Source of the DNA: Actinoallomurus purpureus | GTDB lineage: Bacteria; Actinomycetota; Actinomycetes; Streptosporangiales; Streptosporangiaceae | Assembly (NCBI RefSeq): GCF_024055795.1 | Contig: NZ_JAMXMY010000002.1 | Location: forward strand, 496,001-560,000 | DNA length: 64,000 nucleotides | Reading direction: 5' to 3' | Part shown: in pieces, positions 7,908 through 16,403 of the stretch | How the letters are laid out: each line of letters starts with the position of its first letter | Numbering within the stretch: the first letter of the stretch is position 1 | Notes under the pieces: generated by a model | What the model was told of the DNA's origin: nothing | Databases searched by the model: none | Seen by the model: the letters and a program-made list of their open reading frames with translations, nothing else | Position numbers and translations under genes: made by a program

Positions 7908-9140
7908 TCACCCGGTCGAGGGCCAACTGATCACCAGACGGCTGTGTGGCTTGTGGATCACAGTCCCAGCAATCTCGTCGTCCGGTGCGTTGACGGGGTA
8001 GGCGGTGATTCTGGGCTGGGTGGGGCGCTGTTGATCCCATGTGTGGAGTAGTCGGGCCAATCGGTCGGCCAGGCATCGGCTATCCGGTCCGTGCGCGATG
8101 ACGCCGAGCTCGGCGGTGTCGTCGTCGAGCTCGCGGCGGGTGATGTACGCCAGGGTGCCACTGTCGTGGATGGCGGCGCCGCCCCAGCGCCGTGCCGGGT
8201 CGGCCACGCCGTTCTCGCGCGCTTTCGGCCCTGCGGACATCCGTGCGAAGCGGTCGCTGTCGATGGTGGCGAGCCATAGGTCGAGGTGTTCGATCGGGTC
8301 GTTGTCGTTCACGATCACCCCGGTCCACTCCCTCTGGGAAGGGTGGTTCATGGCGTCGCGGAGCGCGTCGTCGTCCGTGCCGCCAGCGCGGACGCTGAGC
8401 GTGAGATCGTCGCCGAGGGTGATGCGGTGCCCGGCGTGGCCGGCGGCTCCGATGAGCGGTATGAATCCGCAGACCTGGACCGAGTCGCTGACCAGCCGAT
8501 CGCCGTGGTTGGTGAACGCGATCGAGCGGGTCAGGTCACTGCCGTGCAGGCGCAACGGCACGACCAGGCGGCCGCCGACGGCGAGCTGCTGCCACCAGGC
8601 TGGGGCGATGTCCCAGGCTCCGGCGGTGACGATGATCCGGTCGTACGGCGCGCGGGGAGAATGCCCCAGGGCACCGTCGGCGCAGATTACCTCGACCTGG
8701 CGGTACCCGGCGGCGGCGAGGCCGGCGCGGGCTCCGTCGGTGACCTCGGGGTCGATGTCGATGGTGGTGACGTGACCACTCGGGCCAGTGAGCTCGGCCA
8801 GCAGGGCGGCGTTGATGCCGGTGCCCGCGCCGATCTCCAGGATCCGGTTGCCCGGCTGGGCGTCGAGCTGGTTGAGCATCCCTGCGACCACGACGGGGCT
8901 GGACGCCGACGACAACGCGGATCCGTCAGTGGCGCGTTTGGTGACCACGACCCGGGGGGCGTACGCCTCGTCGAGGTCGACGCCCGGAAGGAATGCGTGC
9001 CGGGGTACGGCGCGGAAGGCGGCCTCGACCGCTGGGCTGCCGATGCGGTTGAAGCGGTGCAGGGTGTCGATAAGCGCTTGGACACGCTCGGGGTCCGGAG
9101 CGACCTTCTGGGCACTGTCGGTTGGGGTCACTGGCGTCAC
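7908..9140 (-). CDS. PCMT-like methyltransferase of the FxLD lanthipeptide system
   Basis: A 410-residue protein from GTG 9140, six bases after the upstream stop, so probably translationally coupled; no clear ribosome site is visible. Residues 15-230 match the protein-L-isoaspartate O-methyltransferase fold: VPRHAFLP near 45-52, motif I LEIGAGTGIN at 101-110, and PYDRIIVTAG. The remaining 180 residues are a C-terminal extension typical of the lanthipeptide-linked FxLD methyltransferases. In characterised relatives such enzymes methylate an aspartate of the modified peptide, which then forms an aspartimide and isoaspartate. Here it is the last gene after LanB, LanC and the elimination protein. 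The precursor has Asp29, Asp33 and Asp39 as possible targets (inference). Confidence 0.85.
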   Translation of the reverse strand: MTPVTPTDSAQKVAPDPERVQALIDTLHRFNRIGSPAVEAAFRAVPRHAFLPGVDLDEAYAPRVVVTKRATDGSALSSASSPVVVAGMLNQLDAQPGNRILEIGAGTGINAALLAELTGPSGHVTTIDIDPEVTDGARAGLAAAGYRQVEVICADGALGHSPRAPYDRIIVTAGAWDIAPAWWQQLAVGGRLVVPLRLHGSDLTRSIAFTNHGDRLVSDSVQVCGFIPLIGAAGHAGHRITLGDDLTLSVRAGGTDDDALRDAMNHPSQREWTGVIVNDNDPIEHLDLWLATIDSDRFARMSAGPKARENGVADPARRWGGAAIHDSGTLAYITRRELDDDTAELGVIAHGPDSRCLADRLARLLHTWDQQRPTQPRITAYPVNAPDDEIAGTVIHKPHSRLVISWPSTG

Positions 9141-9145
9141 CTTAG

Positions 9146-9994
9146 TCAGAGGGAGGGCGGAGAGGAGACGGTTCGTTCGGCGGAGACGGATCCTTGGCCG
9201 AAGACGACCTCGGATGCGGTCGCGGCCAGGAGCGCTTGGTGATGGGCGGCGACACCGGCGCGGTTCCAGGCGAACAGGACGTGGTGGGCCAGGATGGCTC
9301 GTAGCCCGCGCGTCAACGTCCCACGCTGCGCGAGCTCGGCGACCTGCCATCCGGCCTGCTCGAAGGCGGTTGCCCAGGCCGGCGCGTTCCGCAGGGGGCT
9401 GTGCTCTCCGTCGTCTCGGGCGGTGATGAACAGGCGCACGGCTGCCGGATCGGGTGCGAGAGGTGAGTTGTCGCCCGTAGAGCGGTGCGCGGCGACGTGT
9501 GCCCAGATGTCGCCCTGCTCATACCAGTCTTGCCCGGCGGCGCGCATCAGCCGACCGCCCAGCAGCAGGCCCAGTTCGTGCCGGAGGGCCTTGCTGGATC
9601 GTTGGAGGTGGTTCAGGAGGTGGCGGCTGTCGGCGTGGAATAGAACATGTGTGACCTGCATGGCCTCTGGGCCGCCGAAGGCGTGGGTCTCCGGTTCGTA
9701 GATGACGGTGGCGACGTCGCAGAGCCCGCCGTGGGCCAGGAGGTCGTGTGTCAGCTCGTCGAGCACAGCGGCGGCCTGCTCTTGCCGACCGGTGGTGGGG
9801 AGGTATCGCAGACGCCAGGTGGCGCGTTTGCGGACGAACCACCAGGCGGTGATGTGTCCGGCGTTCTCGGCGTCGGTCAGCCGCGGCCCCAGGAACGCGA
9901 CGGCGGCCTGTTCGGCGATCTGCCAGTCACCGAACGTCAGGTTCGTCTGCCGCCACCGGGTATCGGTGTCGACCGTGCATCTCAGGTCGTCCAT
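9146..9994 (-). CDS. Stand-alone thiopeptide-type/SpaB C-terminal (glutamate elimination-like) protein
   Basis: A 282-residue protein of the thiopeptide-type bacteriocin biosynthesis domain family. Its hallmark start is WRQTNLTFGDWQIAEQAAVAFLGPRL, followed by WWFVRKRATWRLRY, the segment that in LanB enzymes forms the domain eliminating glutamate from glutamylated Ser/Thr. GAGGAC lies about 9 nt before the ATG. The LanB in the same operon already carries its own C-terminal SpaB_C domain, so this is a second copy in trans. It may act on a different residue, assist LanB, or bind the peptide. The gene lies 30 bp after the LanC stop. Confidence 0.8.
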   Translation of the reverse strand: MDDLRCTVDTDTRWRQTNLTFGDWQIAEQAAVAFLGPRLTDAENAGHITAWWFVRKRATWRLRYLPTTGRQEQAAAVLDELTHDLLAHGGLCDVATVIYEPETHAFGGPEAMQVTHVLFHADSRHLLNHLQRSSKALRHELGLLLGGRLMRAAGQDWYEQGDIWAHVAAHRSTGDNSPLAPDPAAVRLFITARDDGEHSPLRNAPAWATAFEQAGWQVAELAQRGTLTRGLRAILAHHVLFAWNRAGVAAHHQALLAATASEVVFGQGSVSAERTVSSPPSL

Positions 9995-10024
9995 TCCGCG
10001 TTGTCCTCTTCGTCCAGGGGGCGG

Positions 10025-11278
10025 TCAGTTGATGAGCAGGCAGGTCTGCCAGCGGCCTCTCGTTCCGGTCACGATCTCGTGCAGCGTCAGGGCCACCCCG
10101 GCTGTGCCGTCGATCAAGCCGTGCGGGACCGGTGAGTCATCGGCCGCGATGCCGAGGAGGGGGCTCAGTAGGTTCGGCAGGTGAGCGGCGATCTCGGGGG
10201 AGCGGGCATCGACAGCCGCGGCCCAGACGGTGGCGATCATCCCCGCCCAGCCATGGCACAAGGCTGGGTCGATGAAGCGGGCGAGCTGGACCGGGTCGGA
10301 CAGGCAGCGGTCCAGGGCGTGTTCGGCGAGTTGCTGGCGGGCGTGATCGCCGGTGACCCGGGCGGCCAGTTGCTGGGCGCGGGCGATGCCGGGCGTCCCG
10401 TAGCACCAGGACGGCCGCGCAGGTCCGGACTGGGACGACCGGCCGGCATACAAATCGGCGAGGCTGACGCGTTCGGGCCACCACGGGCCTGCTGGTCCCT
10501 CGCCGCGCCAGGTGTCCATCCACCGGCAGATCCGGTCGATCGCGGCATGGTGGCCATCGACGGTGATGCCCTCGCGCATCGCCAGGGCCAGCAGTGCGAG
10601 CGGGCCGCTGATGCCATGGGCCATGCCGAGGTCAGCGTGGCCGCCCGCGTCCGCGTGCGGTGGCCGGGAGGGCACGTCGCCGGTCCACCAACCCGGCAGA
10701 CTCATTCCGGTCGGCTCCCCGCGAAGGGGCAGGGTGAGCCGCACCAGGTAGGCGAGGACCGCGCGGATCACCCCGCCGTGCGGATCAGAGCGCAGCAGGT
10801 AAGCGCCGAGCCCGGACAGGCCGTGGACCAGATCGTATTCCGCGCGTGGGACGAAGGCGCCCATTCTCATCCGGGCGTGCGCCTGGTCCAGGCGTGTCCG
10901 TACGAGGCGCTGGACAGCTGCATCTAGCGTCGCGTGGACCCGCTCGTATTGGCCGGGCTCGGCGGCGATCTCCATGGCGAACGCGACGGCCGGTGCGCCG
11001 AACCACAGGCCAGCACCGGGTCCGGCGCTGAGGTCCTCGCTGGTCGCTCGGGTGAGCCAGGCGTGCACTGCCTGCCATTCGCCTCGGCTGGTCTGGGCGC
11101 GTGCCCCGTGCAGGATCGCGATGCCGGCGGCACCTCCGGCCAGTGACTGGTGCTGCCAGCAAGGGCTGGAGGGGCCGCTGTCGGTGCAAGGTTCCAGAGG
11201 TGGCGGTACCGCCAAGCGGTCGGCGAGTTGATCGGCGAGTGCCGCAGCGCGGAGTCGGACCGCGTCCAGGGAGGTCAT
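10025..11278 (-). CDS. lanC: Lanthionine synthetase LanC-family cyclase
   Basis: A 417-residue LanC-type zinc enzyme that adds cysteine thiols to dehydro-residues to form (methyl)lanthionine rings. Repeated alpha-toroid motifs are visible: GGAAGIAILHGAR, VHGLSGLGAYLL, MAHGISGPLALLALA, WCYGTPGIARAQQL and LCHGWAGMI. The zinc ligands are Cys292 (WCYG) and Cys341-His342 (CHG). The start overlaps the stop of LanB by four bases (ATGA), which implies tight coupling and stoichiometric expression. All catalytic positions that can be read are intact, so the cyclase should be functional. Confidence 0.92.
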   Translation of the reverse strand: MTSLDAVRLRAAALADQLADRLAVPPPLEPCTDSGPSSPCWQHQSLAGGAAGIAILHGARAQTSRGEWQAVHAWLTRATSEDLSAGPGAGLWFGAPAVAFAMEIAAEPGQYERVHATLDAAVQRLVRTRLDQAHARMRMGAFVPRAEYDLVHGLSGLGAYLLRSDPHGGVIRAVLAYLVRLTLPLRGEPTGMSLPGWWTGDVPSRPPHADAGGHADLGMAHGISGPLALLALAMREGITVDGHHAAIDRICRWMDTWRGEGPAGPWWPERVSLADLYAGRSSQSGPARPSWCYGTPGIARAQQLAARVTGDHARQQLAEHALDRCLSDPVQLARFIDPALCHGWAGMIATVWAAAVDARSPEIAAHLPNLLSPLLGIAADDSPVPHGLIDGTAGVALTLHEIVTGTRGRWQTCLLIN

Positions 11279-14200
11279 TCAGTTTCTCCTGCGGGGTGAT
11301 GGGCGGTCCAGGCCAGCGCGGCGGCGCGGGCCAGCCGATGGCACCAGCGCTCGAGCTGAGGGTCGATGCCGTGTGCGCGGACGACGTGGAGGTGCAGCAG
11401 CGACCCCAGCGCCGAGCTGACGGTTACCGCCTGGCCAGGGTCGTGGAGACTTTCGGCGTACGCGGCCAGTGCTGTGCGTCGTTCCTGCCACATGGCGGCG
11501 ATCTGTGGTCCGCCGGGGATTGCGTGCAGCGCCGCGTGGTCCTGGCTCGGGTCGGCCAGGGTGACGGCCTGGGCGTAGATCGCGCGGTTGCCCGGCACTG
11601 ACGGCTGGCCGAGCTGGGGATGGTCGATCAGCCACCGCATCCCGTTGGCTACCCCACCGTTCATGGCGGACGCCATGTCGACCAGGCTTGCCGCGGTGAT
11701 AGCGACCGGGTGCACGCCGGAGTTTGGGCGGGCTGCCATCTGTGTGAGGGCTGCTGTGGAGTCGGCCGCGAAGACGGTTTCGGCTGCTGCCAGCGCCGGG
11801 CCCATTCCGTAGCGGCCGACCTCGGGATGGTCGGTGTTCAGGGTGAGGTCGCCGATCAGACCCAACTGCCGCAGGTCGGCGGCCCACGCCCCGACGCGGG
11901 ATGCGGCGTCACCGAACGCGGCGGCGATCGGGAGGTGGATCCGCAGTCGCAGGTGCGGGTCGGGGTCGCGATAGCGGATGAACCACCACAGCGGCTCAGG
12001 TTCCCAGTCGGTGAACAGGGCGGGCAGATGACGGGTCAGAACGGTCTCGTGCAGGTCCGGGTGCCCGTACAGCCGGGCGTACAGGACGTTCGATCCCGGC
12101 ATTCGGCCGTGGTCGCGGTCGACCAAGGGGAGCCGCCCCGGCCTGGCCAGTGCGCGGGGTGGGCCGGCCGGTTGCGCGGTCGAGACCAACGGAATGAGCA
12201 CTTCGTGGACCCGGCCGCCGCACCAGCCGTGATCCAGCGCCGAGGGGGCCTCAGCGAGCACGAGGTAGTCCCCGCAGGTGTTCGCGTGGGCGCGTAGGAC
12301 CGCCAGGTCCATCGGTTCATTCAGATCCAGGCGCAACAGCCGATCCGCGGTCCCGGCGTGCACGGTGGCAGGCAGATCAAGACGATCTCGCAGGCGGGTC
12401 ATCGCTGCGGTCCATGTCGCCTGCGAGGCGTCGGGGCCCGGGAGGTTCCGGATGGGGATGCGCCATCGGGCGGGGGAGAGTACGTTGCGGCCGTAGCGGA
12501 CACGGGGCAGGAACGGCAGTTCGGCTGCCGCGCCCCACCGCCAGAGCGTGACCACGGAGGCGCGGGCGCGCGGGATCTCGAACAGGAACCGGGCCAGCGG
12601 CGGCATAGCATCGAGCGCGATCGCGTGAGCGATCATCGGCTCGACGACGCGTCGTCGGGACAACGAGACCAGATACAACCGATCCGTGTCCGCCGTGACC
12701 GCCAGGTCGTCAAGCCGGATCCGGCCGGGGCTGTCGTCGCGGTGTTCGGCCAGGGAGATTACAACCGGCAGCGCGAGAGGTGACCGTGCGACGTTCTCGG
12801 TGTGAGGGTGCCGCGGCGGGAAGGACAACAGTGCGGGATCAGCACCGTCCACGCTGACCGGCAGCCGGCGATACAGGCGGGCCAGCGGTTCATGGTCCTC
12901 GGCGAGCAAGACGTTCAGGAACCGACCGGACATTGCGGCCGCCGTCCGGCCGATGCCGGTGATCCCAAGCGTGAACGCTCCTTCAACGAGCGCGGTCGTT
13001 GTGGCGGCCCGTACGTCCGCGCATACCTCCAGGTGCGGCGGACGGTCCGCATCGGCTGCAGGGGTGGGGGCGGGGACATCGATCGTCAGGTCATCGAGGA
13101 CGACTTCGCGCGCGCCGTCCAGCGCCGCCTGCTGGGCCAGTGCGAGCAGGCCCTTATCGCGTTCGCTCAATCCACACGGAGTGGAAGGACGCCCGGAGCA
13201 GTACCCGGCAGGGAAGCCCAGCCCGATCGTGGGGTCGACGAGGTCGGTGACCGGAACGAGGGCGGCGGCGCCGTACCGGTTCAAGAACCGGGCGTGGTAA
13301 TCCCGCCAGGCGGACGTTCCCCCGGAATCTGGTGTCAGTCGGAGCAACACGTCGGCGGCTGCTTCGGCCTCGGCGGCGACCTGCGGCGGCAGCTCAACCG
13401 AGGATCCGAGCCGTAGGTCGACCATGACCGGCTGCTCCGCGCGATCACAGATGTCGCGCATGTGGGCGGCGACCGGCGGCCTCGACCTCGCGCTCGTCCA
13501 GGCGGCTGACGTGGTGGCCGCCAGCTCCGCATGGATCGTCCGTAGACGTTCCACCAGGGGCGCGACTCTATCCAGCGTCGCGGCGTCCACGTGGGTCAGC
13601 CGGTCCAGAACGTGGGCCAGCCCGTCGTGGCATGTCGAGGGAGGGCGTAATGCGGTGATCAGCACGCCGAGCTTCACCAGCTCGGCCACCGTGGTCTCGA
13701 TCACCTGCACCGGCGAGGCGGTGAACTCCGCGAAGAGCTTGTCGATCAGATCACCGCCGCGGATCGGTGACCGGGCGGCGTCCACCACCAGCTCGACGGC
13801 CCGGCTACGTCGCACCGACACCTCTGCCGAGACGCTGCGGTCAGGATCCGCAGCGTGCGGCGGTACCAGCACCACTAGCCGATCCCCGCGTACGACGGCG
13901 AGGTCGTTGGTCATCATCGGCAGACGCCGGAGCAGCTCGGGGCATGCCTCCAAGGTCGCGATCACACCGGCCAGCCACACGACATCACTGCGGACTATGA
14001 CCGTGTGCGGGCGGGCAGTCCACCGCGCCGATGGTTCGGGGCCGAATCGTGCCGCGGCTACTCCTGCCGCCAGCCCAAACGGTGTGGCCCTGCCTGACAT
14101 GCGCAGTAGATAGCGAGCCACCGACATCGCTATGCGCCGCGCCTGGGTGTCCTTCGGGCGTGCGCCCATACACACGGCTTGGACTCTGGACGCAAGCACG

Positions 14201-14391
14201 GGGCTCGCCACCGTGATCACGGCTGCGATCGGGGCCTGTTCCCATACACGACGAAGCCAGATGCGCCATTGCTCTCCGGTCGCTTCGTCCGTATTCGGCC
14301 ACGGAGGAAGTTCGAATTCATCCGAGGATGCAGCGCGGACAAGTGCCGTATCGACATTCCGGTAGGGCTGAAAAACAGATAGAGAACTCAA
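11275..14391 (-). CDS. lanB: Class I lanthipeptide dehydratase LanB
   Basis: A 1038-residue full-length LanB. In class I lanthipeptides it glutamylates Ser/Thr of the precursor using Glu-tRNA and eliminates glutamate to give Dha/Dhb. The N-terminal dehydratase part includes RIAMSVARYLLRMSGRATPFGLAAGVA near residues 85-112. The C-terminal SpaB_C domain starts near residue 740 with NVLYARLYGHPDLHETVL and continues FIRYRDPDPHLRLRIHL. The likely start is TTG at 14391 with AGGGA just upstream; no ATG or GTG is well placed. It is separated from the precursor gene by a strong hairpin at 14438-14476 and overlaps lanC by four bases. Confidence 0.92.
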   Translation of the reverse strand: MSSLSVFQPYRNVDTALVRAASSDEFELPPWPNTDEATGEQWRIWLRRVWEQAPIAAVITVASPVLASRVQAVCMGARPKDTQARRIAMSVARYLLRMSGRATPFGLAAGVAAARFGPEPSARWTARPHTVIVRSDVVWLAGVIATLEACPELLRRLPMMTNDLAVVRGDRLVVLVPPHAADPDRSVSAEVSVRRSRAVELVVDAARSPIRGGDLIDKLFAEFTASPVQVIETTVAELVKLGVLITALRPPSTCHDGLAHVLDRLTHVDAATLDRVAPLVERLRTIHAELAATTSAAWTSARSRPPVAAHMRDICDRAEQPVMVDLRLGSSVELPPQVAAEAEAAADVLLRLTPDSGGTSAWRDYHARFLNRYGAAALVPVTDLVDPTIGLGFPAGYCSGRPSTPCGLSERDKGLLALAQQAALDGAREVVLDDLTIDVPAPTPAADADRPPHLEVCADVRAATTTALVEGAFTLGITGIGRTAAAMSGRFLNVLLAEDHEPLARLYRRLPVSVDGADPALLSFPPRHPHTENVARSPLALPVVISLAEHRDDSPGRIRLDDLAVTADTDRLYLVSLSRRRVVEPMIAHAIALDAMPPLARFLFEIPRARASVVTLWRWGAAAELPFLPRVRYGRNVLSPARWRIPIRNLPGPDASQATWTAAMTRLRDRLDLPATVHAGTADRLLRLDLNEPMDLAVLRAHANTCGDYLVLAEAPSALDHGWCGGRVHEVLIPLVSTAQPAGPPRALARPGRLPLVDRDHGRMPGSNVLYARLYGHPDLHETVLTRHLPALFTDWEPEPLWWFIRYRDPDPHLRLRIHLPIAAAFGDAASRVGAWAADLRQLGLIGDLTLNTDHPEVGRYGMGPALAAAETVFAADSTAALTQMAARPNSGVHPVAITAASLVDMASAMNGGVANGMRWLIDHPQLGQPSVPGNRAIYAQAVTLADPSQDHAALHAIPGGPQIAAMWQERRTALAAYAESLHDPGQAVTVSSALGSLLHLHVVRAHGIDPQLERWCHRLARAAALAWTAHHPAGETE

Positions 14392-14437
14392 TGTCCCTGC
14401 CTTCGCGCTGTTTCCTGGCCGATAAATCGGGGATTCG

Positions 14438-14476
14438 CCTGCTGGCGGCGGGTGCGGGATTCTCGCCGCCAGCAGG
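14438..14476 (-). terminator. 13-bp perfect stem-loop between precursor gene and lanB
   Basis: Plus-strand arms CCTGCTGGCGGCG (14438-14450) and CGCCGCCAGCAGG (14464-14476) are exact complements around a 13-nt loop. It lies 10 bases beyond the precursor stop codon in the direction of transcription. No T-run follows, so it is best read as an attenuator or mRNA-stabilising stem that yields more precursor than enzyme message, as is common after lanA genes. Confidence 0.7.
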
Positions 14477-14486
14477 AGAGCAGGGA

Positions 14487-14609
14487 TCAGCAGTCGCTGC
14501 CCTTGACGGTGTCACAGCCGTTGTCCGTGATGGTCGGCAGGACGTCGGCCGGACCGCCCTTCTCGACGATGGACACGTCCAGGTCGAGTTCCTGTGTCGG
14601 AGCGGTCAT
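14487..14609 (-). CDS. lanA: FxLD-family lanthipeptide precursor peptide
   Basis: A 40-residue peptide, too short for ordinary ORF lists. The ribosome site is excellent (AGGGAGG, 7 nt before ATG). The leader contains ELDLDVSIVE, a variant of the FxLD motif with Leu in place of Phe (L8-D9-L10-D11). The C-terminal part is PTITDNGCDTVKGSDC, with Thr26, Thr28, Thr34 and Ser38 as dehydratable residues and only two cysteines, Cys32 and Cys40, so at most two thioether rings. Asp29, Asp33 and Asp39 could be targets of the PCMT-like methyltransferase. No leader protease or transporter gene is adjacent, so the cleavage site and export route are unknown. Identity rests on motif, size and operon context. 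Confidence 0.88.
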   Translation of the reverse strand: MTAPTQELDLDVSIVEKGGPADVLPTITDNGCDTVKGSDC

Positions 14610-14645
14610 TGGGAATACCTCCCTGTTGTTGCGGATATTGCGAGA

Positions 14646-14677
14646 TGAATACTCACTAAACATTTCCCAGATGTCAA
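14646..14677 (-). promoter_or_regulatory. Candidate promoter of the lanthipeptide operon
   Basis: On the minus strand a perfect TTGACA (14677-14672) stands about 63 nt before the precursor start. The -10 is less clear: GAGTAT at 17-nt spacing or TATTCA at 20-nt spacing. The surrounding 14620-14820 region is A/T-rich relative to the operon and contains no gene. Confidence 0.45.
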
Positions 14678-14822
14678 CCCCGAGTTCAGTAGATTTCCGA
14701 TCGGAATCACCGCAGCCTAAATCGTCCTCCGGGCTGCTTTAATCGCGTAAGCGTGTAGCGCTTGTTAACGGGGCCTGTGATGCTCTGGCGGAGCCTTCTC
14801 ACGAGAGAAGTGGTGACTACGA

Positions 14823-15044
14823 CTAGCCCCGGTGAGCGATCCGTTGACGTGCGCGTGTGCCGGGCCTGCCGGGGGTGTTGGCTAGCTGCTCGATGTCCGT
14901 ACGGCGGTATTCACGGCCGCCCGAGACGGTGGTTCGATGCTGGAGGAGTCCATCGGTCCAGTAAGTGAGCTGCCACCTGCTTGCGCCGAAGATCTCTCTC
15001 ACATGGTGTTCGGCGAGCCATTCCGGGCCTTGCAACTGGTACAC
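14823..15044 (-). CDS. Small MerR-like helix-turn-helix protein
   Basis: A 73-residue protein from GTG 15044, with GGAGG about 10 nt upstream. The segment LAEHHVREIFGASRWQLTYWTDGLLQHRTTVSGGREYRRTDIEQL resembles the MerR winged-helix DNA-binding domain: a helix-turn-helix, then a wing with R-Y-R, then D-I-E-Q-L. No effector domain follows. It is transcribed towards the lanthipeptide precursor and lies about 210 nt upstream of it, so a role in its regulation is plausible. Confidence in the fold is moderate. Confidence 0.6.
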   Translation of the reverse strand: MYQLQGPEWLAEHHVREIFGASRWQLTYWTDGLLQHRTTVSGGREYRRTDIEQLANTPGRPGTRARQRIAHRG

Positions 15045-15089
15045 GGTGATGCTGCCTCCGTCGATACGCGGGGGGAGATGACGGCGCTT

Positions 15090-16337
15090 TCATTCGGTCT
15101 CCGGGAGGAGCCGGTCGGCGACCGCCGCTGCTTCGAGAGCGCCGAGCTCCGCGTAGATGGCGTGCGCTTCGCGGAGGTCGCGCTGTTCGAGGTCGGTCTC
15201 GCCCGTGTCGTCGGCCAGGTCTGCGAGCTCGACGAGGATCTCGGCCTGTTGCTGGTGGGCGCCGGTCTTCCGGCTGAGTTCGAGCGCATGTTGCAGCGCC
15301 GAGCCTGCCTCGGAGTATCGGAAGGTGAGGCGGAACAGGCGGCCGAGCGGCCCTAGGCATCGCGACAGCAGGTACGGCTCGTTTGCCTGCCGGCACCAGC
15401 GCTCTACGGCGTCCAGATGTATTTCGGCCTGGCGGTAGTTCCCTGCGGCCAGCTCGGCTTCCCCCTTGTGCCGGGTCATCAAGAAGACCCCCCGCTCGTC
15501 ACCGAGCTCGCGGTAGATCTCGCGCGCAGCGTCGAAGTGGTCGACAGCGTCAGCGTGTTCTTCCCGACCGAGGTGAACCCGGCCCAGCAGCCCCAGCGAC
15601 GTGGCCTCGGCGTGGCGGTGCCCGCTCACCATCGCGAGCTCAAGAGCCTGGGCGGACAGGGCCTTCGCGTGGCCGAAGTGGCATCGGCCAAGCCACGCGG
15701 ATGCCTGGCCTTGGAGCATGTGGGCTTGCGCCTCCAGGTCGCCGGCCGTGAGGGCGGCCTTGTAGCCGATCTCGTAGGCGCTGACCCAGGTGTCGTAGTG
15801 GCGTCGGCGAACGAAAAGGGCCCACATCGCCTCGGCGATCTGCCAGGCGACCGTATGCAGACCCAGCTTGTGAGCGACATCGATGATGGCGAGCAGGTTG
15901 TGGCGCTCGACCGCCGACCATTCCAGTGCCGTGATCTCGTCGAACTCGACGGCGAGGGGTTCGGTGAAGACGCGGCCGAGATACCAGCGATCGGGGATCA
16001 CCGCCCGCTGAGCCGCTGTGGCCCTGCGCAGGTACCAGTACGCCAGGCGGGTGAACGCTTCGAGCGGATCGTCCTTGCTCTCATACTTCTTGGCGGTGGC
16101 GCATGCGTGGTCGTAGGCCAGGTCGCCGAAGAAGTAGCGGCCCTGCTCCTCCTGGAGCAGATGGAACTCGACCAGCTGCTCCAGCAGGAGGGTCGCGGCC
16201 TGCTCGGTGGTGTCGATCAGCGCCGCAGCGGCGCTTGGAGTGATGTCGGGCCCAGGATGGCGGCTCAACAGCCGGTATAGGCGCTGGGCGTCATCGTCCA
16301 GGCAGGCTTCGTAGGCGGTATCGAAGGTCTCAGTCAT
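15090..16337 (-). CDS. Tetratricopeptide-repeat regulator-like protein (AfsR-type C-terminal half)
   Basis: A 415-residue, mostly helical protein. Residues 1-75 look like the winged-helix segment that precedes the TPRs in AfsR/SARP-type STAND regulators (ITPSAAAALIDTTEQAATLLLEQLVEFHLLQEEQGRYFFGDLAYDHA). Residues 130-400 contain degenerate TPR units such as GLLGRVHLGREEHADAVDHFDAAREIYRELGDERG and GNYRQAEIHLDAVERW. No NB-ARC ATPase and no SARP DNA-binding domain are present, so it is either a free-standing TPR partner or a domain-loss derivative. It is upstream of the MerR-like gene in the same direction and probably belongs to the control region of the lanthipeptide locus (inference). Confidence 0.65.
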   Translation of the reverse strand: MTETFDTAYEACLDDDAQRLYRLLSRHPGPDITPSAAAALIDTTEQAATLLLEQLVEFHLLQEEQGRYFFGDLAYDHACATAKKYESKDDPLEAFTRLAYWYLRRATAAQRAVIPDRWYLGRVFTEPLAVEFDEITALEWSAVERHNLLAIIDVAHKLGLHTVAWQIAEAMWALFVRRRHYDTWVSAYEIGYKAALTAGDLEAQAHMLQGQASAWLGRCHFGHAKALSAQALELAMVSGHRHAEATSLGLLGRVHLGREEHADAVDHFDAAREIYRELGDERGVFLMTRHKGEAELAAGNYRQAEIHLDAVERWCRQANEPYLLSRCLGPLGRLFRLTFRYSEAGSALQHALELSRKTGAHQQQAEILVELADLADDTGETDLEQRDLREAHAIYAELGALEAAAVADRLLPETE

Positions 16338-16403
16338 GGTTCCGTTGGTGTCGAGGGCAGGCAGTGTTAAATCGCGAGCCAGGCGCGCGATCCGCGCCCA
16401 CGT

